From Arthrobacter globiformis (GTDB lineage: Bacteria > Actinomycetota > Actinomycetes > Actinomycetales > Micrococcaceae), in the NCBI RefSeq assembly GCF_003261175.1, contig NZ_QLNP01000038.1:1-64000 (forward strand): a DNA stretch of 64,000 nt. The letters are read 5' to 3'. The notes beneath the pieces are model-generated. The model was not told the DNA's origin and made no database searches. It saw only the letters and a program-made list of their open reading frames with translations. The position numbers were made by a program, and so were the translations under genes. Positions 52,352 through 61,404 of this stretch are shown in pieces (positions within the stretch are counted from its first letter, which is position 1; each line of letters opens with the position of its first letter).

Positions 52352-53101
52352 GTGACCGAGCTTGGCAGCCTGATTCCCACCCTGACCGCGGTGGGCCTCC
52401 TGATGGCCCTGACGGCCGCCGTCCTCAAAGGTTTCCGGGTTCCGCATGCATTCGCACCGGCCCTCGCCATCCTCCGCGGCGCCGCGCAACTCGCCGCCGT
52501 CAGCCTGATCCTCGGCGCCGTGATCGCCAGCGCCGAATGGGTGGCCGTGGCGCTGGCCGTCATGTTCACGGTCGCCAGCCTTACCGCCGCACGCCGCCTC
52601 GCCTGGTCCTGGCGCCACCTTGCCGTCGTGGCCGGTTCGATGGCCGCCGGCATCCTCGCAGCCCTGGTCATCGTGTTCGGTACCGGCGCCATCGAGTTCA
52701 CCTCCCGCTACGCGCTGGCGATCGGCGGGATCGTGGTGGGCAATTCCATGGCGATCGCGGCGCTCGCGGGCCGCAGGTTCAACGAGGCCGTGACCGACCG
52801 ATGGGACCAGGTGGAGGGCTGGCTCGCCCTGGGCGCCTCTCCCCGGCAGGCGACCCGCGAGATGGCACGCAGCGCCGTGTACTCCGCACTCATACCGTCG
52901 GTGGACCAAACCAAGACGACGGGCCTGGTCACACTGCCGGGCGCTTTCGTCGGGGCGATCTTCGGCGGGCTTTCGCCGCTGGAGGCGGGCCGGTTCCAGA
53001 TCGTGGTGCTGGCCTCGATCATGGCCGCCGGGTCGGTCACCGCCATCCTGCTCATCGCCTTGCTGGCCCCCGTCCGCGTGCGGCCGGCGCCGCTAAAGTA
53101 G
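52352..53101 (+). CDS. fetB: ABC permease of the FetB / UPF0014 family
   Basis: 249 residues from GTG, seven membrane helices. FRVPHAFAPALAILRGAAQL, GNSMAIAALAGRRFNEAVTD, WLALGASPRQATREMARSAV and GLVTLPGAFVGAIFGGLSPL are signatures of this family, which pairs with the ATPase FetA for iron export in E. coli. No ATPase gene is next to it here, so its partner is elsewhere or lost. Confidence 0.88.
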   Translation: MTELGSLIPTLTAVGLLMALTAAVLKGFRVPHAFAPALAILRGAAQLAAVSLILGAVIASAEWVAVALAVMFTVASLTAARRLAWSWRHLAVVAGSMAAGILAALVIVFGTGAIEFTSRYALAIGGIVVGNSMAIAALAGRRFNEAVTDRWDQVEGWLALGASPRQATREMARSAVYSALIPSVDQTKTTGLVTLPGAFVGAIFGGLSPLEAGRFQIVVLASIMAAGSVTAILLIALLAPVRVRPAPLK

Positions 53102-53236
53102 GAACCCGGCTGAAGTAGGAATCCGGCGCCGTGCCGTTGACATTGCCGCGGGCGCTTTATACTCTGGCCGCTCCGGACCAGAGGCAGCGGCACTGCTGGG
53201 CCGGGCCCTCATTGTCTGCCCTCAGCAGGTGCAATC

Positions 53237-54565
53237 ATGAGCACGCGATTCACACGGGCCGCCGCCGCGCTGGCGGCCGTCCTCTTCGTAGTCCTGCTGG
53301 CGGGCTGCGTATCGAAGCCTGCCCCTTCGACGCCGCCCACCCACTTTTACGTGAGTGCTGCGGGAAGCGACACCAACTCCGGGACGTCCCCGGATTCGCC
53401 CTGGCAGTCGCTGCAGAAAGTCAACGAGACGGCATTCAACCCCGGAGACTCGCTCAGTTTCCGCAGGGGTGACGACTGGATGGGCAAGGTCGAGCTCGAC
53501 GAAAGCGGAACGCCGTCGTCGGCCATCAGGCTGAACAGCTACGGCAACGGGCCCCTGCCGACAATTACCAGCGGGGAGGGCGGAGACTGCTTCCGGCTGG
53601 ACGGCAGCTATATCGAGGTTGACGGGCTGCGCGCCACTGGCTGCGGGTACGCCGGCTTCAACGTATCCGGCGACCACGTGGTGGTGAAGAATTCCGAGGC
53701 TTCCAAGAACAGCGCCGGAATTAGGGTGGGCGCGGGCTCCGACTTCGGAAACTACTTCAACAATGTCCTGACGGACAACAACATCATGAACGTCAACACC
53801 CGGGGAAGGCGGTGCGGCACCGCGCATGAAGCCAACTGCAGCGACGACTCCGGTGCATTCGGCGTGCTGATCAACGGCAACGACAACGAGTTCTCGGGCA
53901 ACACCGTCACCGGTTCCACGGCATACTCCTACGACTTCCGCCGGGACGGAAGCGCCTTCGAGATCTACGACGGCAGCCGCAACAACATCCATCACAACAA
54001 GGCCATAGACAACACGGTGTTCTCCGAAGTCGGGCGCTCCGACGGGAAGGCGGACGGCAACACTTTCCGCTACAACCTGATCCGTTCCTCGTGCGGCAAG
54101 AAATGCGCCGAGGCCGCAGGCCTGATCATCCGCGGCCCGGACACGCGCTACGGCCCCACCAACAGCACCACTTTCGAGTTCAACACTGTATGGCTCAACG
54201 GCAACCACTCCCGTGGCGTGGTCTGCCACGCCCGCTGCCCCTCTTCGACCGTCATCCGTGCAAACATCCTCGTGGCCATGCGTGACGCGCTGTGGATGGA
54301 CGGGTCCGGCTGGACGGAGCAATCGAACGTTGTCAACGGCCCCAGCAATGTCGCGCTGGACAGCAGTTCGACGACGGCTCCCGCAAAGTTCGTCAAACCC
54401 AGCAAGGACCTCCACCTCACCAGCGGCAGCCCGGCGATAGACCGCGCGGAAAGCAGCCCTTCCGGGGTGGACCTGGATCAGAAGCCCGTTCCGCAAAAGG
54501 GGCACTGTTCCGGAACCGGAAAGGCCGACGCCGGCGCTTACGAATACGACCCGGCCAACTGCTAG
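53237..54565 (+). CDS. Right-handed beta-helix lipoprotein
   Basis: 442 residues. The signal ends in the lipobox LLAGC. FYVSAAGSDTNSGTSPDSPW and DSLSFRRGDDW mark the start of a parallel beta-helix (polysaccharide lyase-like DUF1565 region). Asn/Asp-rich rungs (NNVLTDNNIMNVNT, NDNEFSGNTVTG, NNIHHNKAIDNT) fill the centre. The end SGSPAIDRAESSPSGVDLDQ is typical. Probably it binds or cleaves a polysaccharide outside the cell; catalytic residues are not identified. Confidence 0.87.
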   Translation: MSTRFTRAAAALAAVLFVVLLAGCVSKPAPSTPPTHFYVSAAGSDTNSGTSPDSPWQSLQKVNETAFNPGDSLSFRRGDDWMGKVELDESGTPSSAIRLNSYGNGPLPTITSGEGGDCFRLDGSYIEVDGLRATGCGYAGFNVSGDHVVVKNSEASKNSAGIRVGAGSDFGNYFNNVLTDNNIMNVNTRGRRCGTAHEANCSDDSGAFGVLINGNDNEFSGNTVTGSTAYSYDFRRDGSAFEIYDGSRNNIHHNKAIDNTVFSEVGRSDGKADGNTFRYNLIRSSCGKKCAEAAGLIIRGPDTRYGPTNSTTFEFNTVWLNGNHSRGVVCHARCPSSTVIRANILVAMRDALWMDGSGWTEQSNVVNGPSNVALDSSSTTAPAKFVKPSKDLHLTSGSPAIDRAESSPSGVDLDQKPVPQKGHCSGTGKADAGAYEYDPANC

Positions 54566-54657
54566 CTGCGGCATAAGCCAGCCATAGCGTCTTCCGCGCG
54601 CTGCGGCGCGGGACGATAATCAGGTATCCGCTTTGCACACCAATTGAGGTGATGGAT

Positions 54658-54954
54658 GTGTCTGTTTATACGTTGGGTATCTGGCTCGTAAAGCCTGGCC
54701 ACGAGGACGACTTCGTGAAGGCCTGGAAGGACATGGCCGACCGGACCCACCAGGATTATCCGGGCGGCCGGGGCCTGCTGATGCGGGACCGTGATGTGCC
54801 CAACCGCTTCATCAGCACCGGTCCTTGGGCCTCACTCGAGCAGATCGAACAGTGGCGGGCGTCGGCGGCGTTCACGGAGGGCCTCGCGTCGATCCGCGAC
54901 ATCATTGAGCACTTCGAGCCGCACACGCTGGACGAAGCCGCCACAACCGGCTGA
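54658..54954 (+). CDS. Antibiotic biosynthesis monooxygenase-like (ABM fold) protein
   Basis: 98 residues. The start is set at GTG 54658 because GAGGTGAT, a near-perfect ribosome site, lies four bases before it; ATG and GTG codons inside that site are less likely. YTLGIWLVKPGHEDDFVKAW and FISTGPWASLEQIEQWRAS give the dimeric ferredoxin-like fold. Enzymes of this fold act on quinols or heme, but many members have unknown roles. Confidence 0.82.
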   Translation: MSVYTLGIWLVKPGHEDDFVKAWKDMADRTHQDYPGGRGLLMRDRDVPNRFISTGPWASLEQIEQWRASAAFTEGLASIRDIIEHFEPHTLDEAATTG

Positions 54955-54998
54955 GCCGCCCGGCTCCATCTGCGCTGGCGCCATCTGTGCCTGTGCGG

Positions 54999-57176
54999 CT
55001 AGCGCCTGCCGCGGCGCCGCACGACTACCAGCACCAGGCCGCCGAGCAGCAGGGCCGCGCCCGCTACAGCAGCGGCGAGCGTCAGACCGGATACTCCCGT
55101 GTCGGCGAGCATCATCGGCCGTGAATCCGGGGCCGGAACTGCGGCAGGAAGCACGGCCACCACCGTCGGCTGCGGCGCGGGCGCGAGCACCGCAGGCTCG
55201 GGGCCCTGTGAGGCCGCGGGTTGGGATGGCACGGGCGTCTGTGTGGGGCTCGGCGTGGCCGGACCGGCACCGGCACCGCCCGGTGCCGGCGGTCCCGGTG
55301 CCGGCGATCCCGGTGCCGCCGGTTCGGGGGCTGTGCTGAAGGTGCTTGGCTGCGAGCGGCTGAAGCCGTTCACGGTCTGGGCGGTGAACTCCCCGGCCGG
55401 AGCGGGCGCGCTGAAAGCCCAGTTCCCTTGGGCGTCCACGTCCACCTCGAACGGTTTGCTGCGGGGGAAGGTCACCCGGACCTGCGTTCCCGCCGGCACG
55501 TCTGCGGCGGGAACCGAGGCGAGCCGGCCGGCAACGCGCTGGCCGGTTTCGATGGGCCCCGGAGGCAGGACGCCGGCAAGGACTGGCCTGTTCAGAAACA
55601 GCCTCAGCTGCACGCCCGCAAGGACCGCCATGGACTCCTCAAGCGTTGCCGCCACGGCGAAGTTCTCGGTGGAGAAGCTGCTGTTGCCTGCGGAGTGTGT
55701 GCCCACGGCGTAGTTGCCACTGATCCAGGGCCCGCCGGAATCGCCGCCGCTGGATTCCACGGACCTGGATAAAAATCCCCGGAAGGAGCGCAGGTCTGCA
55801 GGGTCGCCCGAGCCCCCGCCCACAATGTAGATCCCCACCTCGTCGACAGTTCCGCACGACCAGCCAATGGTCCGTCCGGAACGGCAGACGGGCTGCCCTT
55901 GGAACGGCGACGCCGTGCCCACAATTGGCACTGAGCCGGTTCCGAGATTGGCGGCATTCGCCCAGGTGGCCGCGGCCGGGCGCGCATCCAGGTCCGCGCG
56001 GATGGACTCGATGACGGCGATGTCATTCCCGGGGGCGCCGGGATCCTGCGGATCGGTGACCCGTGAGTTCCCGGGGCCGCCAAACTGGCTGAACCCGAAC
56101 GTGCCAAGTCTTCCGGTGACCGCGGGGTCGGCCACGGATCCGCCCGCGGGATCCCCGGCGGGCAGGGTCACCTCGGCGAGCCGCGCGGCGCCGTCGTCAG
56201 CGCAGTGGCCAGCAGTGAGGACCAGGGGCCGGCCCTCAGCGTCGAAGGCACTGAACCCGGCGGAACAGGCCACCCAGCCGTCGATCCTGTACCCCTGTCC
56301 GCCGAAGAAGTCCTCCTCCCGGACCAAAGGCTCCCCGCTCTCCAGGACCACGTTGGCGTACTGCTCCACGAATTCCGACGGCGACAGGCGTGACCCGCCA
56401 GGCGAACCGGAAGGCGGGGCTGCCGGACCGTCGGTGCCAGCAGCATGCCCGGCCTGCGGTTCCGACTCGGGCTGGTTCACACCGCCTGTGCGGATGACGA
56501 ATTTGCCGTCCGCCTCGGCCACGGCCTGGAGTCCTGCCGGTCCCACTTCCCGGAGGTAGGCCTGGTAGAGCTGGTCAATGCCCGTCGCGCGGAGATTTGC
56601 CCCCGCTGTGGCCGGCTCTGTGGCCGGCTCGGCGGGCGAAGACTCGGGGGGCGCCGGGAGCGCGGAGGATTTTGGGGAAGGGGTCGCCGTGGCGGGCGCT
56701 TCGGAGGGTGCCAGCACGAACTCCTGCCGGGACGCGGCATCGGCGTCGTTGAGTGTGCGCACGGCGTTGGCGAGGTCCGAGCCCGCGCCTTCGACCCGGA
56801 TCCTGCCCCCGTCCAGCCTGATCGACCCGAATCCTGCGACCTTCCGGAGCCTGGGCAGGGCGGCAGCCGCACGCTTGCCTTGCTCTCCTGCGGCGTTGAA
56901 CTCCGCTAGGGTCATGCCAAGGTCCCGCAGGACGGCGCCGGCAAGGCCTTCTTCGGACAGTTCGGCCGTTGCCGTGCCGGCGGCCGGGGCAGCCGGGGAC
57001 GGCGCCGCGGCCGGGGCAGCCGGGCCGTTCTGCGCCGTTGTGCGCTCCGCCGTCGTCGTGGTTTCCGGGGCAGCGTAAGCCGGTACCGACGTGCCCGGGG
57101 CACCGAGCGCCACCGCAGCCGCCGCCGCAAGGGCGAGTACGCGCCGGAGCAAAGGGCCGGATGTGGAAGAAGTCAC
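54999..57176 (-). CDS. Secreted trypsin-like serine protease with sortase-type anchor
   Basis: 725 residues from GTG overlapping the upstream stop (GTGA). Residues 1-36 are the signal peptide; 75-230 a streptogrisin-like propeptide. The S1 domain has H324 (VLTAGHCAD), D385 (GNDIAVIES), S480 (GGDSGGPW) and cysteine pairs 304/325 and 431/441. A beta domain and Pro/Ala/Gly linker follow, then LADTG (690-694), a hydrophobic span and RRRGRR: an LAxTG class-E sorting signal. It is thus probably covalently bound to the cell wall. Confidence 0.9.
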   Translation of the reverse strand: MTSSTSGPLLRRVLALAAAAAVALGAPGTSVPAYAAPETTTTAERTTAQNGPAAPAAAPSPAAPAAGTATAELSEEGLAGAVLRDLGMTLAEFNAAGEQGKRAAAALPRLRKVAGFGSIRLDGGRIRVEGAGSDLANAVRTLNDADAASRQEFVLAPSEAPATATPSPKSSALPAPPESSPAEPATEPATAGANLRATGIDQLYQAYLREVGPAGLQAVAEADGKFVIRTGGVNQPESEPQAGHAAGTDGPAAPPSGSPGGSRLSPSEFVEQYANVVLESGEPLVREEDFFGGQGYRIDGWVACSAGFSAFDAEGRPLVLTAGHCADDGAARLAEVTLPAGDPAGGSVADPAVTGRLGTFGFSQFGGPGNSRVTDPQDPGAPGNDIAVIESIRADLDARPAAATWANAANLGTGSVPIVGTASPFQGQPVCRSGRTIGWSCGTVDEVGIYIVGGGSGDPADLRSFRGFLSRSVESSGGDSGGPWISGNYAVGTHSAGNSSFSTENFAVAATLEESMAVLAGVQLRLFLNRPVLAGVLPPGPIETGQRVAGRLASVPAADVPAGTQVRVTFPRSKPFEVDVDAQGNWAFSAPAPAGEFTAQTVNGFSRSQPSTFSTAPEPAAPGSPAPGPPAPGGAGAGPATPSPTQTPVPSQPAASQGPEPAVLAPAPQPTVVAVLPAAVPAPDSRPMMLADTGVSGLTLAAAVAGAALLLGGLVLVVVRRRGRR

Positions 57177-57898
57177 AGGGCAACCCTAGTGCCGAGGACG
57201 GCCAGCACCGATTCCAGCTCAGGCTCGGTGACGCCGTTCTGCAGCAGGAATTCCCGGGTGTTGAGCTGCCGAACGAAATCCAGGACCCGGGCGCCGCGGA
57301 TCTCCAGGAGCGGGGCGAGGGTTTCGTCGTCGAGGTAACGTTCATGCGGATGCGGCGGCCACATGGTCCGGTGGCGTTCGTTGATGCTGCGCATGGCGGC
57401 TTGGTAGCTGGCCACGATCTCGGAATCGCTGGCCCCTGCGAGGTCCTGGAGCATGGCGGCGATCATGCCGCTACGGTCCCTGCCGGCCGAGCAGTGGATC
57501 ACGACGCCCCCCGGTGCCGCGGCCACGGCCTTGAACACGGCGGCCAGCCTGTCCGGGAAGAGGCGGGCATTGGCGGCGTAATGCGCGGGATCGTTCAGGT
57601 AGGGGTCGCACAGGGCCTTGAACGCAGGGTTTTCGGGGTCCTCGGTGGGTGCATGGACGACGTCGAACACGGCGAGCGCCTCGCCCACCTCCGGATCGCT
57701 GGGCCGGCGCTGCCGTTCGCCGGAGTTCCGGAGGTCGATGATCGTGCGGATGCCGTCGCCGTAGGCTTCCTTCCAGCCTGCCTCCGTAACCCATTCGCGC
57801 CGCCCCATCCGGTAGACGGAGCCGGCCACGAGCCAGGCGTTCACCGCCCCGTCCCAGCCGATTTGTCCCCTCGCGTTCACGGAGCCAGCTAACCACAC
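57173..57898 (-). CDS. Tyrosine-protein phosphatase (HCxxGxxR type)
   Basis: 241 residues from GTG 57898, the first start that gives the family N-terminus (SVNARGQIGWDGAVNAWLVA, with SVYRMG). VVIHCSAGRDRSGMIAAMLQ is the catalytic P-loop. IRTIIDLRNSGE is the early motif of MptpB-like dual-specificity phosphatases. It is cytoplasmic. The stop overlaps the start of the protease by 4 bases. Confidence 0.88.
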   Translation of the reverse strand: MWLAGSVNARGQIGWDGAVNAWLVAGSVYRMGRREWVTEAGWKEAYGDGIRTIIDLRNSGERQRRPSDPEVGEALAVFDVVHAPTEDPENPAFKALCDPYLNDPAHYAANARLFPDRLAAVFKAVAAAPGGVVIHCSAGRDRSGMIAAMLQDLAGASDSEIVASYQAAMRSINERHRTMWPPHPHERYLDDETLAPLLEIRGARVLDFVRQLNTREFLLQNGVTEPELESVLAVLGTRVAL

Positions 57899-58051
57899 CT
57901 GCCGGGCCTGGTGCAGGGGGTGAGAGCAAGTAGTGCCGAACCACCCGGCAGAAAAACGAGTACAAAGTGCCACGATCCAGTCCCTTCGGCGGGAGTACTC
58001 TAGGGCGATGAGCGCCACTCCTGGCCTCAGCGACCACATGGGGGGTTTGTC

Positions 58052-58873
58052 ATGACAGCCACACAGCCTTTGCGACGGCGGACCGTCCGCCTTGCCGGTG
58101 TCCTCGCGGCGATGGCCCTCGCCGGCCTGACCGCAGCGCCGGCGTCCGCGGACCGCACAAACTCGTATGTCGCACTGGGAGATTCCTATGCTGCAGGCCA
58201 GGGCGCCGCGCCCTACGTTGACGCCGCCTGCCTGCGGAGCGAGCACGGGTATCCGACACTCCTGGACGCGGTGCGCAAGATCCGGCTCGCCGGGAACACG
58301 GCGTGCAGCGGCGCCACCACAAGCAGCGTGCGGGCAGTCCAGATCCCTGCCATGAGCAAGAATGCCGATCTGGTAACTGTCACTGCAGGAGGGAACGACC
58401 TGGACTCCATTGGCGCGCTCGGGATCTGTACGGTGGACCCGGGCCAGGCGTGCTTCACTGCACTGCAGCAGCGGGCCGCGGTCCTGCAGACTGCCTTGAC
58501 CGACCCCGCGGCAAGCCCGTTCTTCCAGGATCTTCTGGCCATGCTGAATGAGGTCAAGGCAAAGGCACCCCGCGCCGACATCTATGTGACCGGGTACCCG
58601 CTGCTGTTCGAGCCCGGCGCCAGCCCGGCTGCCGGTCCAATCAACGGGCTGACGCAACAGCTTAACGCGGTCATTGCCAAGGCAGCCCAGGCAGCGGATG
58701 GAGGACGCTCAAAGGTTATCTACGTGGATGTGACCCGCGCGTTCGCCGGCCACGGAATCGGGTCCGCACAGCCGTGGATTGTGGGCCTGCCGGCGTCACT
58801 GGAGACCTTTCACCCGACGGCGGATGGCTACGCCAAGGGCTACGCTGCCTCCATCCGGGCGGCCCTCAACTAG
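58052..58873 (+). CDS. Secreted SGNH/GDSL esterase
   Basis: 273 residues. The signal peptide ends near PASA at 33. YVALGDSYAAGQGA contains the catalytic Ser, TVTAGGNDLDSIG the oxyanion Asn, and LETFHPTADGYAKGY the Asp-His pair. Four Cys in the mature chain may pair, as in streptomycete lipases of this family. It hydrolyses lipid or acetyl esters outside the cell. Confidence 0.9.
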   Translation: MTATQPLRRRTVRLAGVLAAMALAGLTAAPASADRTNSYVALGDSYAAGQGAAPYVDAACLRSEHGYPTLLDAVRKIRLAGNTACSGATTSSVRAVQIPAMSKNADLVTVTAGGNDLDSIGALGICTVDPGQACFTALQQRAAVLQTALTDPAASPFFQDLLAMLNEVKAKAPRADIYVTGYPLLFEPGASPAAGPINGLTQQLNAVIAKAAQAADGGRSKVIYVDVTRAFAGHGIGSAQPWIVGLPASLETFHPTADGYAKGYAASIRAALN

Positions 58874-58937
58874 CCGCCGCACGGCGCGGGGCTGCCCAAC
58901 CGGTGTGCCCGGCGGCGGGCGTGGCTAGGCTGGTGTC

Positions 58938-59369
58938 ATGATCACAGTCTCGGGCACTGTTTCTTCTTCCCTGCCGGCGCGGACTGCGTTCGCCTACCTG
59001 TCCGCCTTCGAACACACCAGCGAGTGGGACCCGGGGACGGCGGTAATGGAGAAGCTGACCGAGGGACCGGTCGCCGTCGGCCACCGCTACCATGCGGAGG
59101 CACTGTTCCGGGGCAAACGCCAGCCCATCGAGTACGAGGTCATCGAACTGTTCGACAACCACATCAAGCTCCGGGGCGAACACCGGAACCTCGCGGCCTT
59201 TGACTCGATCGACGTGCGTTCGCTCAGCTCCGGTTCCGAGGTCCTGTACACGGCCCAGTTCAGCATTAACTGGCCGTACAAGCTGCTGCAGCCGCTCCTC
59301 ACGCCGCAGTTCATGAAGCTGCGGGACCCTGCCCTCGACGGGCTCCGGCAGAAACTCGAATCGCTGTAA
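58938..59369 (+). CDS. SRPBCC-superfamily protein
   Basis: 143 residues. VSSSLPARTAFAYLSAFEHTSEWDPG is the usual start of the START/SRPBCC fold and PQFMKLRDPALDGLRQKLES the long C-terminal helix. It has a hydrophobic cavity for a lipid-like ligand; no catalytic residue can be named. Overlaps none of its neighbours. Confidence 0.84.
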   Translation: MITVSGTVSSSLPARTAFAYLSAFEHTSEWDPGTAVMEKLTEGPVAVGHRYHAEALFRGKRQPIEYEVIELFDNHIKLRGEHRNLAAFDSIDVRSLSSGSEVLYTAQFSINWPYKLLQPLLTPQFMKLRDPALDGLRQKLESL

Positions 59370-59403
59370 CCGTCCCGGCCGCAACTCAGCACAGGAGGAC
59401 CCC

Positions 59404-59634
59404 ATGAGCAGCCAGAACCCCGACCCCCTCGAGGACCACCTCACCGGACTGGAGCCGGGCGGCGGGGTGCCGCCCGGGGAAACGCCGCCCGCTGAAGCTT
59501 CAACCGGCGGACCGCAGGGGCACGACGAGGGAGGACCGCCGCGGGGAACGCAGGTGGCGGTGCTGATTGTCATCGGCATTGTGGTGCTGCTGTGCCTGCT
59601 GTTCTTCGTCGGCTACATCGTCGGCCTGCTCTAG
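59404..59634 (+). CDS. DUF6480 family small membrane protein
   Basis: 76 residues. NPDPLEDHLTGLEPGGGVPP and GETPPAEAST form the Pro/Gly/Glu-rich cytoplasmic part. VAVLIVIGIVVLLCLLFFVG is the single membrane helix. This matches the actinobacterial DUF6480 family. The ribosome site is ACAGGAGGACCCC. Function unknown. Confidence 0.84.
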   Translation: MSSQNPDPLEDHLTGLEPGGGVPPGETPPAEASTGGPQGHDEGGPPRGTQVAVLIVIGIVVLLCLLFFVGYIVGLL

Positions 59635-59671
59635 GCTCACGATGCTGAAGGCGGGCCCGGACGGCCGTCCG

Positions 59672-60526
59672 TCAGTCAGCCCAGTCGAAGAACCCCTTGC
59701 CGGATTTGCGGCCCAGTTCGCCGCGGGCCACCTTGTCCCGAAGGATCTGAGGCGGTGCGAAACGCTCCCCCAGCGTCGAGTGCAGATACTCGGCGATGCC
59801 CAGGCGGACGTCCAGGCCCACGATGTCGGTGGTCTTCAGCGGCCCGGTGGGGTGCTTGTAGCCCAGCACCATGGCGGCATCGATGTCCTCCGCGGAGGCC
59901 ACGCCCTCCTCCACCATGCGCATCGCTTCCAGGGCAATCGCCACGCCCAGCCGCGAGGACGCGAACCCCGGGGCATCAATGACGACGACGGCGGTCTTGC
60001 CCAGCGCTTCCGTCCAGCCTTTCGCTTGGGCCGCCAGCTCGGCTGACGTCTCCTTGGCCACCACCACCTCGATCAGGGTGGATGCGGGCACGGGATTGAA
60101 GAAGTGCAGCCCCACGAAGCTGGCCGGCCGCTGCAGCTGGGCTGCGAGGTCGGTGACAGAGAGCGACGACGTGTTCGAGGCCAGGAACGCTTCGGGGGGA
60201 AGCTGTTCCTCGACCGCCTTCAGGGCGCTGACCTTCAGCTCGAAGTCCTCCGGCACCGCCTCCACCACGAGGCCGCAGCCGGCGAAGGCCGAATAATCGG
60301 TGGACGTGCTGAACCGGGCCAGGACTTCCTCCGGCATTCCGTCCAGGGCGCCGCGGGCAGCGGACTTCGCCACGGCGTCGGCGACCCGCGTGCGGGCGCC
60401 GGCGGCAGCATCGCCGTCGCGCTCCACCACCACGACGGTGGCGCCCTTAATGAGGAAGGCGTGGGCGATTCCGGCGCCCATCCGGCCGCCGCCGAGGACT
60501 CCGACGTGCTGGGGAATGGCGGTCAT
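59672..60526 (-). CDS. paaH: 3-hydroxyacyl-CoA dehydrogenase
   Basis: 284 residues. VGVLGGGRMGAGIAHAFLIK is the NAD-binding Rossmann motif. LASNTSSLSVTDLA and FVGLHFFNPVP contain the catalytic Ser/Asn/His pair, and GFASSRLGVAIALEAMRMVEEG the C-terminal helical domain. It oxidises 3-hydroxyadipyl-CoA in the last steps of the Paa pathway. Its ATG overlaps the preceding stop (ATGA). It is the last gene of paaJ-ech-paaH. Confidence 0.93.
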   Translation of the reverse strand: MTAIPQHVGVLGGGRMGAGIAHAFLIKGATVVVVERDGDAAAGARTRVADAVAKSAARGALDGMPEEVLARFSTSTDYSAFAGCGLVVEAVPEDFELKVSALKAVEEQLPPEAFLASNTSSLSVTDLAAQLQRPASFVGLHFFNPVPASTLIEVVVAKETSAELAAQAKGWTEALGKTAVVVIDAPGFASSRLGVAIALEAMRMVEEGVASAEDIDAAMVLGYKHPTGPLKTTDIVGLDVRLGIAEYLHSTLGERFAPPQILRDKVARGELGRKSGKGFFDWAD

Positions 60527-61404
60527 GGCTGGGTCCCGTCTGTGGTTTTCTTGTCGTTTTTCTTGTCTGAGTTCTTCCTGTCAGTGCTTTTCCTGTTCAG
60601 GAAGTTCTGCATCCGGTCGAACTTGGCCTGCGACTCGAACAGGATTCCCTGCGCCAGCTGGTCGATCAGCGGGTGAGCCTCGGCCGGGGCGTGGAACACA
60701 GACTTGGTGATCCGGACGGCCAGCGGGTCCTGCCGGGCGATCCGGTCGGCCAGCTTGTGGGCGGCGTCCATAAGATCGGCAGCCTCGTGGAGTTCGGTGA
60801 CCAGGTTGAAGGCGAGTGCCTCCTCCGCCTTCAACACCCGGCCGGCCAACAGGATTTCCTTGGCCACCGGCTCCCCCACCAGCTCTTTCAGCCGCCAGCT
60901 GGCGCCGGCAGCAGCCAGGATACCCAGCCCGGTTTCCGGATTGCCGATCCGCACCGCCGGGGTGCCGATCCGGAAGTCGGCAGCATAGGCCAGTTCGGCG
61001 CCGCCACCCAGGCAGTAGCCGTCCAGCGCGGCGATCACCGGCATGGGCAGCTTGGCGATCCGCACAAAGATGGTGGAGTTGATGCCCTGCAGCGCGTCGT
61101 CGCGGCGCCGTTCCCGCAGCTGCGCGATGTCCGCGCCGGAGGCAAAAACGCCCTCGGTGCCCGCGATGATGAGGACCCTGGGGTTCTTCTCCAGCGCCGC
61201 GCACACGGCATGGAGCTCGTCCACCATCTGCTGGTCGATCGCATTGCGGACTTCCGGGCGGTTGAGGAGCACCACCACCCGGTCCGCGCGCTCTTCGACC
61301 AGGAGGGTGCGGAACTCCTGGGTGTTGAAGTGTCCGTTCGCGCTGTCCTGGTTCGTACTGTCCTGGTTCGCGCTGTCCTGGTTTTCGCTGTCCTGGCCCG
61401 GCAC
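60523..61404 (-). CDS. Enoyl-CoA hydratase (PaaF/PaaG-like) with repeat extension
   Basis: 293 residues from GTG 61404, which shares one base with the thiolase stop (TAGTG). Residues 4-20 are four degenerate QDSxNQ-type repeats, absent from ordinary homologues. The crotonase domain follows: FASGADIAQLRERR, GYCLGGGAELAYAADFRIG (Glu 1) and RIGNPETGLG (Glu 2). Both catalytic Glu of hydratases are kept, favouring a PaaF-type hydration over PaaG isomerisation. The C-terminal Lys/Asp-rich tail is also unusual. Confidence 0.9.
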   Translation of the reverse strand: MPGQDSENQDSANQDSTNQDSANGHFNTQEFRTLLVEERADRVVVLLNRPEVRNAIDQQMVDELHAVCAALEKNPRVLIIAGTEGVFASGADIAQLRERRRDDALQGINSTIFVRIAKLPMPVIAALDGYCLGGGAELAYAADFRIGTPAVRIGNPETGLGILAAAGASWRLKELVGEPVAKEILLAGRVLKAEEALAFNLVTELHEAADLMDAAHKLADRIARQDPLAVRITKSVFHAPAEAHPLIDQLAQGILFESQAKFDRMQNFLNRKSTDRKNSDKKNDKKTTDGTQP

